Origin: Methylomonas paludis
Lineage (GTDB): Bacteria > Pseudomonadota > Gammaproteobacteria > Methylococcales > Methylomonadaceae
Assembly (NCBI RefSeq): GCF_018734325.1
Contig: NZ_CP073754.1
Span: forward strand, 2,852,001 to 2,916,000
Length of the DNA stretch: 64,000 nt
Direction of reading: 5' to 3'
The position numbers were made by a program, and so were the translations under genes. The notes beneath the pieces were generated by a model. It ran no database searches. It was given only the letters and a program-made list of their open reading frames with translations, and was not told the origin of the DNA. The number at the start of each line of letters is the position of its first letter. Positions within the stretch are counted from its first letter, which is position 1. Below, in pieces: positions 8,573-20,386 of the stretch.

Positions 8573-9208
8573 ATGAGTCATCAACAATCAAGCCACGAAA
8601 TCAAACCAGAAACTGAAATACTGGCTGAAGTGCTTGAAGAATCCGTCAGTCCCGCAGCATCAACCGACCACGAAACTGGCACAGACCAATTGACCGACAT
8701 CGCCACTTTGCAATTGGCTCTGGAACAAGCCCAAATTCAGGCCGCCGCCAATCTTGACAAGGCAATACGCACCCAGGCGGAAATGGAAAATCTGAAGAAA
8801 CGGGTGCAGAAAGATCTGGATGACGAACGCAAATACGGTTTATCCAAATTCGCTAAAGAAATGCTCAGCGTCATTGATAGCCTGGAACTGGGTCTGCAAG
8901 CTGTCAGCGGCGATAGCCCGGAAGTGCTTAAATTCAAAGAAGGCAGCGAACTAACCATTAAACAATTTGAAACGGTTTTTGCCAAATTCAATATTGAAAT
9001 TCTGGATCCGACTGGTCAACCTTTTAATCCGGAACTGCATCAGGCCATGGCCATGCAACCCAGTGCCGATCTGGCACCAGGCACCGTCATCACAGTATTC
9101 CAAAAAGGCTATACCATCCACGGCCGTTTATTGCGTCCGGCCATGGTGGTGGTTGCCAAAGCTGAAGATAAACCGGCTAATTCGACAAAAAATGATGAGC
9201 AGGCTTGA
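8573..9208 (+). CDS. grpE: Nucleotide exchange factor GrpE
   Basis: Co-chaperone that releases ADP from DnaK. The ATG at 8573 is preceded by TGGAG at 8562-8566; a frame start at 8561 would overlap that ribosome site. The 211-residue protein has an acidic N-terminal tail, a long helical region (about 50-115) with the RTQAEMENLKKR segment, and the C-terminal beta domain with PTGQPFNPELHQAM and the closing GRLLRPAMV. It lies 50 bases after hrcA and 71 before dnaK. Confidence 0.95.
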   Translation: MSHQQSSHEIKPETEILAEVLEESVSPAASTDHETGTDQLTDIATLQLALEQAQIQAAANLDKAIRTQAEMENLKKRVQKDLDDERKYGLSKFAKEMLSVIDSLELGLQAVSGDSPEVLKFKEGSELTIKQFETVFAKFNIEILDPTGQPFNPELHQAMAMQPSADLAPGTVITVFQKGYTIHGRLLRPAMVVVAKAEDKPANSTKNDEQA

Positions 9209-9279
9209 AAATTCCACGATCACCCGCATATCACTTACAACTTTAAACCTTACAAATTCAAGTCTGGAGCAATAATCAA

Positions 9280-11211
9280 ATGGCTAAAATGATCGGTATT
9301 GACTTAGGAACCACCAACTCCTGCGTTGCTGTGCTAGAGAACGGAGTGGCGCGTGTCATCGAAAATAGCGAAGGCGCACGTACCACGCCTTCCATTATCG
9401 CATTTAGCGGCGACAACGAAGTCCTGGTTGGCCAATCCGCCAAACGCCAGGCCGTGACGAACCCGGAAAATACTTTGTTCGCTATCAAGCGTCTGATAGG
9501 CCGCCGTTACAAAGAAGATGCGGTACAAAAAGACATTAAAATGGTGCCTTATAAAATTATTGAAGCCACCAACGGTGATGCCTGGGTAGAATGCCATGGC
9601 CGTAAAATGGCACCACCTGAAGTGTCTTCACGGGTTTTGATGAAACTGAAAAAAGATGCCGAAGCCTTTTTGGGTGAGGAAGTTACCGAAGCGGTCATCA
9701 CCGTACCGGCTTATTTTAATGACTCGCAACGTCAGGCCACTAAAGACGCTGGCCGTATCGCCGGTCTGGACGTAAAACGTATCATTAACGAACCGACAGC
9801 CGCAGCGCTGGCGTTCGGCATGGACAAACCCAAAGGCGATACCACGATTGCAGTTTATGACTTGGGCGGCGGTACTTTTGATATATCCATTATTGAAATT
9901 GCTGAAATTGAAGGTGAACACCAGTTTGAAGTATTGGCCACCAATGGCGACACTTTCCTGGGTGGTGAAGACTTTGACATGCGGATTATCGATTTTCTGG
10001 CCGGTGAATTTAAACGCGATCAGGGTATAGATCTGCATAATGATCCTTTGGCCTTGCAACGTTTGAAAGAAGCTGCCGAAAAGGCCAAAATCGAGCTGTC
10101 GTCTGCCGAACAAACTGATGTCAACCTGCCGTATATTACTGCCGATGCCACCGGTCCTAAACATTTGAATGTGAAGCTGACCCGCGCCAAACTGGAATCA
10201 CTGGTTGACGAACTGATCGAGAGAACCAAAGGCCCTTGCCTGCAAGCTATTAAGGATGCCGGTGTATCCACCAGTTCAATTAACGATGTGATTCTGGTCG
10301 GCGGTCAAACCCGGATGCCGAAAGTGCAGGCTTTTGTAAAAAGCCTGTTTGGCAAAGAGCCGCGTAAAGACGTTAACCCGGATGAAGCGGTCGCGTTAGG
10401 TGCTGCGGTTCAAGCTGGCGTACTGGGCGGTGACGTGAAAGACGTATTATTGCTGGATGTCTCTCCACTATCCTTGGGTATTGAAACCATGGGCGGCGTG
10501 ATGACCAAATTGATCGAAAAAAACACTACCATCCCGACCAATGCGTCTCAGGTTTTCTCTACTGCAGAAGACAGCCAAACAGCCGTGACTATCCATGTGT
10601 TGCAAGGTGAGCGGGAAATTGCCGCCGGCAATAAATCGCTGGGTCGTTTTGATTTACAGGATATTCCACCTGCACCGCGCGGTATCCCGCAAATTGAGGT
10701 ATCGTTTGACATTGATGCCAATGGTATCCTGAATGTCTCGGCCAAAGACAAAGCCACCGGCAAGAAACAGTCTATTGTGATTAAGGCTTCCAGCGGTTTA
10801 TCGGATGATGAAGTGGAACGCATGATTAAGGATGCCGAAGCTCATGCTGATGAAGACCGTAAATTGGCGCAACTGGTTTCGGCACGCAATAGTGCAGAAG
10901 GTATCATCCATGCCACGGAGAAGTCGCTGAAAGACTTGGGCGATCAGGTCGGCAGTGAAGAACGCAGTGCGATTGAATCCGCAATCAGTGATTTACATGC
11001 TGTTCTGAAAGGCGAAGATAAAGATGCCATTGAGGCAAAAACTAACGCTTTAACCGAGTTATCCGGTAAACTGGCTGAGCGCGTCTATGCCCAAAAAGGT
11101 GCAGCCGAAGCGGGTGCCGGTGGCCATGACAGCCATGCCGAACACGCAGCAGAAGCCGATCATGACGTGGTTGATGCCGAATTTGAAGAAGTTAAGGACG
11201 ACAAAAAATAA
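9280..11211 (+). CDS. dnaK: Chaperone protein DnaK (Hsp70)
   Basis: ATP-dependent chaperone, full length at 643 residues. [14 protein letters not shown] is at the N-terminus, the phosphate-2 loop DLGGGTFD and the adenosine motif [10 protein letters not shown] are in the ATPase domain, followed by the linker [15 protein letters not shown] and the substrate domain. The tail is acidic and ends with EEVKDDKK, the typical EEVKD. A GGAG site precedes the ATG. Confidence 0.98.
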   Translation: MAKMIGIDLGTTNSCVAVLENGVARVIENSEGARTTPSIIAFSGDNEVLVGQSAKRQAVTNPENTLFAIKRLIGRRYKEDAVQKDIKMVPYKIIEATNGDAWVECHGRKMAPPEVSSRVLMKLKKDAEAFLGEEVTEAVITVPAYFNDSQRQATKDAGRIAGLDVKRIINEPTAAALAFGMDKPKGDTTIAVYDLGGGTFDISIIEIAEIEGEHQFEVLATNGDTFLGGEDFDMRIIDFLAGEFKRDQGIDLHNDPLALQRLKEAAEKAKIELSSAEQTDVNLPYITADATGPKHLNVKLTRAKLESLVDELIERTKGPCLQAIKDAGVSTSSINDVILVGGQTRMPKVQAFVKSLFGKEPRKDVNPDEAVALGAAVQAGVLGGDVKDVLLLDVSPLSLGIETMGGVMTKLIEKNTTIPTNASQVFSTAEDSQTAVTIHVLQGEREIAAGNKSLGRFDLQDIPPAPRGIPQIEVSFDIDANGILNVSAKDKATGKKQSIVIKASSGLSDDEVERMIKDAEAHADEDRKLAQLVSARNSAEGIIHATEKSLKDLGDQVGSEERSAIESAISDLHAVLKGEDKDAIEAKTNALTELSGKLAERVYAQKGAAEAGAGGHDSHAEHAAEADHDVVDAEFEEVKDDKK

Positions 11212-11222
11212 GCGCCATGACC

Positions 11223-11249
11223 AATCCCGCCGCGAGTCGGCGGGATTTT
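11223..11249 (+). terminator. Rho-independent terminator after dnaK
   Basis: AATCCCGCCG (11223-11232) pairs with CGGCGGGATT (11238-11247) around a 5-base loop and ends in a T run. It lies 12 bases after the dnaK stop, so most transcripts should end here before dnaJ. Confidence 0.85.
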
Positions 11250-11292
11250 CATGTCAGCTGTTATAATTTCACATCATTAACCAAACCTATAT

Positions 11293-11318
11293 AACCGCCT
11301 GTAGCAACCGGCGGTTTT
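11293..11318 (+). terminator. Second hairpin before dnaJ
   Basis: AACCGCC (11293-11299) pairs with GGCGGTT (11310-11316) followed by TTTCT, only 9 bases before the dnaJ start. This may attenuate dnaJ or restrict its translation. Confidence 0.55.
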
Positions 11319-11326
11319 CTGAACTT

Positions 11327-12454
11327 ATGGCAAAAGAAGACTTTTACAAACTATTGGGTGTTGAGAAAAACGCCAGCGAAGCCGAAATCAAGAAAAGCTA
11401 TCGGCGCATGGCCATGAAATACCATCCTGATAGAAATAACGACAATCCTGAAGAAGCCGAAAAAAAGTTCAAGGAAATCAAGGAAGCCTACGAGATATTA
11501 TCCGATGCTAAAAAGCGGGCGGCTTATGACCAGTTTGGTCATGCCGGCGTGGACCCATCCATGGGCGGCGGGCGCGGCGGAGCGGAAAGCTTTAGCGATA
11601 TTTTCGGCGATGTGTTTGGCGACATTTTCGGCGGTGGTCGGCAACAGCGCAGCAGTGTGCAGCGTGGTGCCGATTTGCGCTACAACCTGGAACTGACGCT
11701 GGAAGAAGCCGTAGGCGGTACAGAAACCACCATTAAGGTGCCTGTGCTGGTTATTTGCGGAGAATGTAGCGGTTCCGGGGCTAAACCAGGCAGCAGCCCG
11801 GTCACTTGCAGCACCTGTCATGGTCATGGTCAGGTTAGAATGCAGCAAGGTTTTTTCTCAGTGCAGCAGACCTGTCCGACCTGTCGCGGAGCGGGTAAAC
11901 AAATCAAAGACCCTTGCCCCAAATGTTATGGTCAGGGCCGGGTACAGGAAACCAAAACGCTGTCGGTCAAAGTACCAGCAGGCGTGGATACCGGCGACCG
12001 AATCCGTTTGGCGGGTGAAGGCGAAGCTGGGGTAAACGGCGGACCTTCCGGCGATTTATATGTGCAGGTGCAGGTTAAAGACCATAATATTTTCACCCGC
12101 GACGGCGCTCATCTGTATTGTGAAGTGCCTATCAGTTTCCCTACCGCCTGTCTGGGCGGCGAAATAGAAGTACCAACCCTGGATGGCAAGGTAAAACTGA
12201 AGATCCCGGCGGAAACCCAAACCGGTAAACTGTTCCGTTTACGCGGCAAAGGTGTAAAACCGGTGCGCGGTGGGGCAGTGGGGGATTTATTGTGCAGGGT
12301 GCAACTGGAAACTCCTGTACATCTGACCAAAGACCAGAAAGCCCTGATCGAACAACTGGCTGAGTCTTTAAGCGGTGGTGGTAAACACCATAGCCCACAA
12401 GAACACGGCTGGATGGATGGCGTTAAAAACTTTTTTGACAAATTGACGGGATAA
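11327..12454 (+). CDS. dnaJ: Chaperone protein DnaJ
   Basis: Hsp40 partner that stimulates the DnaK ATPase. The 375-residue type I protein has a J domain with HPD at 33-35, a Gly/Phe-rich linker (about 75-110), four zinc-binding repeats ([32 protein letters not shown]) and the C-terminal substrate domains. It is separated from dnaK by two terminator-like hairpins and followed 3 bases later by dapB. Confidence 0.97.
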   Translation: MAKEDFYKLLGVEKNASEAEIKKSYRRMAMKYHPDRNNDNPEEAEKKFKEIKEAYEILSDAKKRAAYDQFGHAGVDPSMGGGRGGAESFSDIFGDVFGDIFGGGRQQRSSVQRGADLRYNLELTLEEAVGGTETTIKVPVLVICGECSGSGAKPGSSPVTCSTCHGHGQVRMQQGFFSVQQTCPTCRGAGKQIKDPCPKCYGQGRVQETKTLSVKVPAGVDTGDRIRLAGEGEAGVNGGPSGDLYVQVQVKDHNIFTRDGAHLYCEVPISFPTACLGGEIEVPTLDGKVKLKIPAETQTGKLFRLRGKGVKPVRGGAVGDLLCRVQLETPVHLTKDQKALIEQLAESLSGGGKHHSPQEHGWMDGVKNFFDKLTG

Positions 12455-15609
<3,155 letters not shown>

Positions 15610-16067
15610 CATTCCGGACGAAGATAAAACCGCCAGTATAGAAGCAAACCTGACTTTTTGCTGGCAATTGCTGTCGGTTGAGACAAACATCAATAACCGA
15701 GTAGACCAGGTTGAAATGGTTGACTACCACGACGAGTTATCAGAGACATTCCGTTTTCGTATGGCTGAGCTTATCAGGCCACCAATGATGATTTCCAAAC
15801 GGCCCATTGTTTACAATCAACCGATATTGATGATAGGCTTAATTGGAACTAGAAGCAGTGATAATTAAACCCGGCATTGAAGCTGACTAAGTTTTGTAAT
15901 CCAAAGGCAGTTAAAATGGTTTTTTCAAAGCATGTGCTGGGTATCCCATTGTTCAACCCAGCCTCCGGCCCTGTGTCCCTATTTGGATATAATAAATTTC
16001 TTAATAAGAGTTAAACGGTGGTCTGCCCCCAGTTTTACTCATTTTTTAAACAACAAGGAGTAATAAC
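15610..16067. other. 458-base spacer between hypF and the amine oxidase gene
   Basis: No convincing gene. At 15705-15730 the sequence ACCAGGTTGAAAT plus TTGACTACCAC matches 24 of 26 bases of the end of the higB pseudogene at 18201-18226 with the same internal spacing. On translation it gives D-Q-V-E-M-V-D-Y-H, like the HigB C-terminus, so it may be a small toxin relic. The rest shows nothing I can name; AAGGAG at 16055-16060 serves the next gene. Confidence 0.4.
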
Positions 16068-17714
16068 ATGGCCCGCACTCCATTAATGCGTATGCTGCGC
16101 AATCTGGTCAGCGAACACCACGCCGCACTACAACAAGGTGTTTCCGTTGAAACCATTCGCCAGCAAACAGGAATGCAACGACGCGACTTTTTAAAATTGT
16201 CCGCAGTAGCCACCGCTGCAGCGATCATCCCATTCGGCAAACCGCTGTTGGCAGGTTCCCGCCAACCTAAAATTGCCATTATCGGCGCCGGTATCGCCGG
16301 TTTGAACGCTGCGCTGACTCTGCAAGACGCTGGCATAGCCAGCATCTTGTATGAATCCGACGATCATATTGGTGGCCGAATCCAATCCATCACCACGGCA
16401 TGGCAAAACGGCCAGGTGTCTGAATGGTGTGGCGAATTCATCGACTCAGGTCACACCACCCTGCAGGCGCTGGCGCAACGTTTTGGTCTGGAACTTGACG
16501 ATTTATTGGCCGCTGAACCTAAAAACGCCACCGAGACCTATTACTTTGGCGGTAAGTATTACCCTGCAAAACAAGCCAATGCTGATTTCCAAGCACTGGT
16601 GCAAATTCTGCAAGACCAAAACACCGCCGCGTCCTATCCGACGGTATACAACTCATCCACACCTACCGGCGAATATCTGGACTCGATCAGCGTCTATGAC
16701 TGGATAGAAAAATACGTGCCGGGCGGCCATAGCTCCAAACTGGGCCAATTACTGGACGGCGCTTACGACATTGAGTACGGCGCCTCTACTAAACTGCAAA
16801 GCAGCTTAAATATAGTGTATTTGTTGCCTGGCCCTACCAACGACTTGAATTTATTTGGCTATTCGGATGAACAATACCATATTCGCGGCGGCAATCAACA
16901 AGTCATCACGGCCATCGCTAACGCCTTGCCGGCTAACGCTATTAATGTCAGTCACAAACTGACCGCCATCAGCAAACTCTCAAACGGCAAAATTCAACTG
17001 ACATTCAGCGTTACCGACGCCACTGGCTCAGTAAGTACCAAGCAAGCCAACTTCGATAGCGTGATTCTAACCCTGCCGTTCAGTACCTTGCGTAAGGTTG
17101 ATTACAGTAAAGCCGGCTTCGACCACCTAAAGCAAACCGCTATCACCCAACTAGGCTATGGCACTAACGCTAAAGTGATGCTGCAATTCAATGAGCGGGT
17201 CTGGCTGGATAAAGGTAAATGGGGACACTCAAACGGCACCTCATACTCAGACACTGGGTATCAAACTGCTTGGGACATCACCCGCGCTCAACCTGGCGAA
17301 ACCGGTATTCTGGTCAATTACCTGGGCTCAAAAGGCTTAACAATTACGCCTGATCAAGGCGACGAAGCGTTTTCCACCACATCGCCCGCGGTGCGTAAAT
17401 ACGCCGCGCAATTTCTGAAGCAAATAGAACCGGTGTTCCCCGGCCTGAGCGACGAATACACCGGCCTTGCCGCGCTGCATTCGCCGAAAGATGATCCTAA
17501 TCTGCTGGGCAGCTATTCCTATTGGAAAGTTGGGCAATACACTACGTTCAGCGGCTACGAAGGGGTGAGACAGGGCAATATTCATTTTGCCGGCGAGCAT
17601 TGCTCCACCAACTTCCAAGGTTTCATGGAAGGCGGCGCTCAGGAAGGCGAACGCGTAGCGGGTGAAATTCTGGCGGATATTCAAGCCGGCGCATTCGGGA
17701 AATCCGATAGCTAA
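16068..17714 (+). CDS. Tat-exported FAD-dependent amine oxidase
   Basis: A 548-residue flavin monoamine oxidase-type protein. A twin-arginine signal, QRRDFLKLS, lies at about 37-45 followed by a hydrophobic Ala-rich stretch, so it should be folded in the cytoplasm and exported with its cofactor. The FAD-binding Rossmann motif GAGIAG is at 73-78, followed by GGRIQS. The C-terminal flavin region has NIHFAGEHCS and GFMEGGAQEGERVA. The Tat motif sits 36 residues from the start, so the N-region is long. Substrate is not predictable. It has its own ribosome site and terminator. Confidence 0.85.
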   Translation: MARTPLMRMLRNLVSEHHAALQQGVSVETIRQQTGMQRRDFLKLSAVATAAAIIPFGKPLLAGSRQPKIAIIGAGIAGLNAALTLQDAGIASILYESDDHIGGRIQSITTAWQNGQVSEWCGEFIDSGHTTLQALAQRFGLELDDLLAAEPKNATETYYFGGKYYPAKQANADFQALVQILQDQNTAASYPTVYNSSTPTGEYLDSISVYDWIEKYVPGGHSSKLGQLLDGAYDIEYGASTKLQSSLNIVYLLPGPTNDLNLFGYSDEQYHIRGGNQQVITAIANALPANAINVSHKLTAISKLSNGKIQLTFSVTDATGSVSTKQANFDSVILTLPFSTLRKVDYSKAGFDHLKQTAITQLGYGTNAKVMLQFNERVWLDKGKWGHSNGTSYSDTGYQTAWDITRAQPGETGILVNYLGSKGLTITPDQGDEAFSTTSPAVRKYAAQFLKQIEPVFPGLSDEYTGLAALHSPKDDPNLLGSYSYWKVGQYTTFSGYEGVRQGNIHFAGEHCSTNFQGFMEGGAQEGERVAGEILADIQAGAFGKSDS

Positions 17715-17726
17715 ATCCTGTACAAA

Positions 17727-17750
17727 GCGGGGCGCGGTGATGCGCCCCGC
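17727..17750 (+). terminator. Hairpin after the amine oxidase gene
   Basis: GCGGGGCGC (17727-17735) pairs with GCGCCCCGC (17742-17750) around a 6-base loop, 12 bases after the stop. No T run follows, but the stem is strong. Confidence 0.6.
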
Positions 17751-17907
17751 ATTAAACTAAAAATTGCGCATTTCTGCGTTGTTTAAAACCGTTACGTCCT
17801 CACCGGCATTTGAATATCCTATGTAGCAACAATTCAGTTCGCTGGAATTATCCGTTGGCTCCTCGCAAAAACAATGATTTTCGAGTCACCGACACCAGAA
17901 TTTCCGC

Positions 17908-17936
17908 TTTACAGATTCTGTTTAACGGAATACCAT
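17908..17936 (+). promoter_or_regulatory. Candidate promoter of the higBA remnant
   Basis: TTTACA at 17908-17913 and TACCAT at 17931-17936 are separated by 17 bases and lie just before the higB start at 17944. Confidence 0.4.
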
Positions 17937-17943
17937 AAGCTAT

Positions 17944-18229
17944 ATGATTCATTCGTTTACTTGTCTCGATACTGAGGCACTTTTCCATAGCCAAAATGTG
18001 TCGAGGTTCAAAAACATTGAACGTGTGGCGCGACGAAAGCTTTTGCAACTACATGCGGCTACCGAATTAGCCAGCTTACGGATTCCGCCAGGAAACAGAC
18101 TCGAACCATTAAAAGGTGACCGTAGTGAGCAACATAGCATCTGCATCAATGGCCAATGGCCAATGGCGAATTTGTTTTATCTGGCGCGAAGATGGTGCCC
18201 ACCAGGTTGAAATTATTGACTACCACTAA
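17944..18229 (+). pseudogene. higB: HigB-type toxin, frameshifted by a 7-bp duplication
   Basis: The first 70 or so codons read as a HigB (RelE-fold mRNA interferase): NIERVARRKL, IPPGNRLEPLKGDR and QHSICINGQW are family segments. At 18151-18164 the heptamer GGCCAAT occurs twice in a row. Removing one copy restores the frame to W-R-I-C-F-I-W-R-E-D-G and the usual ending VEIIDYH with a stop at 18227-18229, 8 bases before higA. As it stands the frame leaves the family after the duplication, so the toxin is probably inactive. Slippage at the tandem copy could restore it. Confidence 0.85.
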
Positions 18230-18237
18230 GAGCAAAC

Positions 18238-18582
18238 ATGGTTGAACTACTTGATGAAATACACCCTGGCGAAATCCTGCTGGAAGACTTTATGAAACCG
18301 TTGGGAATTTCCGCCCGTCAGCTTGCCGCAGACATTGATGTTTCGCCCAGCCGCATCAGTGATTTGGTGCATGGGAATCGCCCCATCACTGCGGATACGG
18401 CCTTACGGCTTGGCTTGTTTTTTAGTATGGATCCGCGATTCTGGCTAAATCTGCAAAGCGAGTATGACATGCGTGTTGCTACCCGGACTATGCGCGAAAC
18501 CATTGCGCCTAGGATACGTGTTTTTCAACGGTATCCTATTGCTAAAACACCACGCCATACCCAAAAACTACAACCTATATAA
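18238..18582 (+). CDS. higA: HigA-type antitoxin, XRE family
   Basis: DNA-binding antitoxin that would neutralise HigB and repress the operon. It has HPGEILLEDF at the start, an HTH at about 25-55, ITADTALRLGLFF and FWLNLQSEYDM, all typical of HigA. The last 19 or so residues (after RIRVFQ) are encoded by the decayed dusA repeat that begins at 18527, so the C-terminus may be an altered tail created by that junction or by loss of the original stop. The partner toxin is broken. Confidence 0.85.
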   Translation: MVELLDEIHPGEILLEDFMKPLGISARQLAADIDVSPSRISDLVHGNRPITADTALRLGLFFSMDPRFWLNLQSEYDMRVATRTMRETIAPRIRVFQRYPIAKTPRHTQKLQPI

Positions 18583-18643
18583 ATGCTAAACCCGCCACGC
18601 TGGCGGCACCCAGATTTTCTGTTGCGCCTATCCTGAATTGGAC
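18527..18643 (+). repeat. Left copy of the dusA 5' repeat (decayed; attL-like)
   Basis: This 117-base stretch matches 26821-26947 at the start of intact dusA. A 44-base block (18542-18585) is identical to 26836-26879 and ends at the dusA ATG. A 10-base deletion follows, then further matching sequence with a 19-base identical core GATTTTCTGTTGCGCCTAT at 18613-18631, ending in ATTGGAC. Translated, it stops after 17 codons. It marks the left edge of an insertion in the 5' end of dusA. Confidence 0.85.
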
Positions 18644-18816
18644 GCACAAACTGTAAAAATTATTTAATTACAATAAGTTAAAAAATTTTATTTTTTTTAG
18701 CAAAATTCGAGCGTTTGGTCAGCTGTTTGTTTTCGGCAAATACGATGGCAATCAATCTCTGCTATTTTACAGTCACTAATCATAAAGGAATTGCAAATAC
18801 CGCTTTCTTTCTGTCG

Positions 18817-18845
18817 TTGACATTTTATATGAAATACCATATAAA
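18817..18845 (+). promoter_or_regulatory. Strong promoter with overlapping operator for the orphan antitoxin
   Basis: TTGACA (18817-18822), exactly 17 bases, TATAAA (18840-18845). The spacer and -10 contain the inverted repeat TATATG-N6-CATATA (18826-18843), a plausible binding site for the XRE protein encoded just downstream. The toxin stump starts 8 bases later. Confidence 0.75.
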
Positions 18846-18852
18846 CACCCCC

Positions 18853-18906
18853 ATGATACCATCACCCAACAAACCCGTCATCTGGATCGGATCGTCCCAT
18901 GAGTGA
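18853..18906 (+). pseudogene. N-terminal stump of a Gp49/HigB-like toxin
   Basis: Seventeen codons, M-I-P-S-P-N-K-P-V-I-W-I-G-S-S-H-E, then a stop. The K-P-x-x-W-I-G-S-S pattern is the normal beginning of phage-derived Gp49-like (RelE-fold) toxins, which are encoded directly before an XRE antitoxin of the type found here. The rest of the toxin is missing and the antitoxin frame begins at once, so an internal deletion is the simplest explanation. Length is short, hence moderate confidence. Confidence 0.55.
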
Positions 18907-19241
18907 CAAAAACTATGCACAATGACGATGAAAGCATCGTAAAAACTTTGCATCCTTTTGCAGGATTGCCTAATGGGGAAGAACGTTTCGCCAAAGTCCA
19001 ATTGGCGCACCAGATCAATCTTTTGCTCGAAGAACGTGGTTTAAAACAACGTGAGGCGGCAGAATTGCTTGGCATAACTCAACCAGACGTTTCCAATCTT
19101 GCCACAGGGCGACTTTCAGGCTTCACCTTTGACCGCTTATACCGCTGCCTATCGGCCCTGGATATGGATGTTGAGATTACGCTTAAAAGACACCGCGTTA
19201 CTGAGGCAACGCCTGCGTCAATTTATGTTTCATGCCTTTGA
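18903..19241 (+). CDS. Orphan XRE-family antitoxin
   Basis: A 112-residue helix-turn-helix protein. Residues from about 21 read GLPNGEERFAKVQLAHQIN, then the HTH QREAAELLGITQPDVSNLATGRLSGF, the usual form of the antitoxin partner of Gp49-like toxins. The GTG at 18903 overlaps the toxin stump stop; the ATG at 18915 is an equally possible start. Its promoter and probable operator are intact while the toxin is nearly gone, so it may act as a solitary antitoxin or repressor. Confidence 0.75.
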   Translation: MTKTMHNDDESIVKTLHPFAGLPNGEERFAKVQLAHQINLLLEERGLKQREAAELLGITQPDVSNLATGRLSGFTFDRLYRCLSALDMDVEITLKRHRVTEATPASIYVSCL

Positions 19242-19329
19242 AACATGGATTGACGTGATGGATGCTTTATTTTCGGAATGACTGTACAGTTTAGCTTAAT
19301 GCATTAACCAACAATTTGCGAGGGTCAAC

Positions 19330-19584
19330 ATGCAACAAACAGTAACTATCGATTGTCCGGCAGAATTATTAATGGGCATCCATCTCAATGCCGAAGACTT
19401 TGCAGATTACTTAAAAAAACAAGCTGCCGTTAGTCTATTTAAAGAAGGCAAGCTATCATCGGGTAGCGCCGCCGCATGGCTAGGAATAAACCGCGTAGCT
19501 TTTCTACGCATGGCTTTTGATGCCGGCGCAACCTTATTGGAAGATAGCAATGATGACTTCCAAAGAGAAACCGCCTTGTTATGA
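19330..19584 (+). CDS. UPF0175-family antitoxin
   Basis: An 84-residue protein with the UPF0175 pattern: a short N-terminal region, then LFKEGKLSSGSAAAWLGINRVAF, a helix-turn-helix-like segment. This family is paired with PIN-domain DUF3368 toxins. Its stop overlaps the toxin ATG by 4 bases (ATGA), so translation is coupled. AGGG precedes the ATG. The pair appears intact. Confidence 0.8.
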   Translation: MQQTVTIDCPAELLMGIHLNAEDFADYLKKQAAVSLFKEGKLSSGSAAAWLGINRVAFLRMAFDAGATLLEDSNDDFQRETALL

Positions 19585-20057
19585 TCGTTTTTTCCAATAC
19601 AACACCCATTATTGCCTTAGGCAGTATCCAAAGACTGGATTTGTTACCCAAATTATTTGGGCAGATCCACTTGGTTTCTGAAGTTGTTGAGGAATGCGAG
19701 GTAGGTGGCTTCATAAGCTTACCGGAACTTAGAAAGCTTGAATGGTTAACCATTGTCACCTCAACTCCCATCAGTTGCCCCAGTTTATTATTGGCCTTGG
19801 ATAAAGGTGAAAAACATACCCTGGATATGGCACAAAAGTATCAGGCGGACTGGGTGTTGATTGATGAAAAATTTGGTCGAAACATGGCAGAGTATTTAGG
19901 ATTACGAGTTACCGGCACACTGGGAATATTACTTAAAGCTAAGCAACAAGGTTTAATTTCTTCTTTTAAGGAAGCCGTTACGACTATGCAAAATCAGGGT
20001 ATTTATCACCACCCTAATTTGATAAAAAAACTGCTGATACATATTGGCGAATCATGA
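19581..20057 (+). CDS. DUF3368 PIN-domain toxin
   Basis: A 158-residue PIN-fold protein, likely an RNase. It opens with SNTTPIIALGSIQRLDLLP, the DUF3368 start with Asn in place of the first Asp seen in many PIN proteins (also common in this subfamily). VVEECEV and the later DKGEKHTLDMA and WVLIDEKFGRNMAE carry the acidic residues. TGTLGILLKAKQQGLI is the typical closing motif. It forms a type II toxin-antitoxin pair with the preceding gene. No biochemical target can be read from sequence. Confidence 0.8.
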   Translation: MIVFSNTTPIIALGSIQRLDLLPKLFGQIHLVSEVVEECEVGGFISLPELRKLEWLTIVTSTPISCPSLLLALDKGEKHTLDMAQKYQADWVLIDEKFGRNMAEYLGLRVTGTLGILLKAKQQGLISSFKEAVTTMQNQGIYHHPNLIKKLLIHIGES

Positions 20058-20085
20058 ACAACCCAATAGCCGCGTAGAAACAAAA

Positions 20086-20349
20086 CTATTCATTCATCTT
20101 TTTCCAAGTTTTCTGGGCTTCCTCCATCTTTTGGTCAAGAAATATCGCCAGCACACCGGCATCAACAAACCAGGGCGATTTTTGGCCGTTTATGCGTATA
20201 CATGGAAAGGGTAGCTGTTGTTTGGCGGCTTTGTTTTTAGCTGTTTGCACATCAATATCTAGAAACTTCTGCGCAATCGAATCCAGTGGTATGTGTGCGC
20301 TACCGAATTCTGCAAGCAGGGCAAAGTAAGTTGAAACTTTATGTTGCAT
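20086..20349 (-). CDS. PrtN-like (pyocin activator family) small protein
   Basis: An 87-residue protein: YFALLAEFGSAHIPLDSIAQKFL, then KAAKQQLPFPCIRINGQKSPWFV and AGVLAIFLDQK. This matches the layout of the PyocinActivator (PrtN) family, small winged-helix proteins found in mobile elements, where they may activate genes or serve as excision-direction factors. An IS1380 element is inserted 38 bases upstream of its start and may have cut off its promoter. Family assignment is from pattern recognition. Confidence 0.6.
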   Translation of the reverse strand: MQHKVSTYFALLAEFGSAHIPLDSIAQKFLDIDVQTAKNKAAKQQLPFPCIRINGQKSPWFVDAGVLAIFLDQKMEEAQKTWKKMNE

Positions 20350-20386
20350 GGATATTATCCGGATTTGGTAAGTTCTTAAAGTATTT

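Noticed and set aside
18715-18852. Longer reading frame upstream of the toxin stump as a gene
   Set aside because: It runs through the promoter at 18817-18845 and has no family-like sequence before the ATG at 18853.
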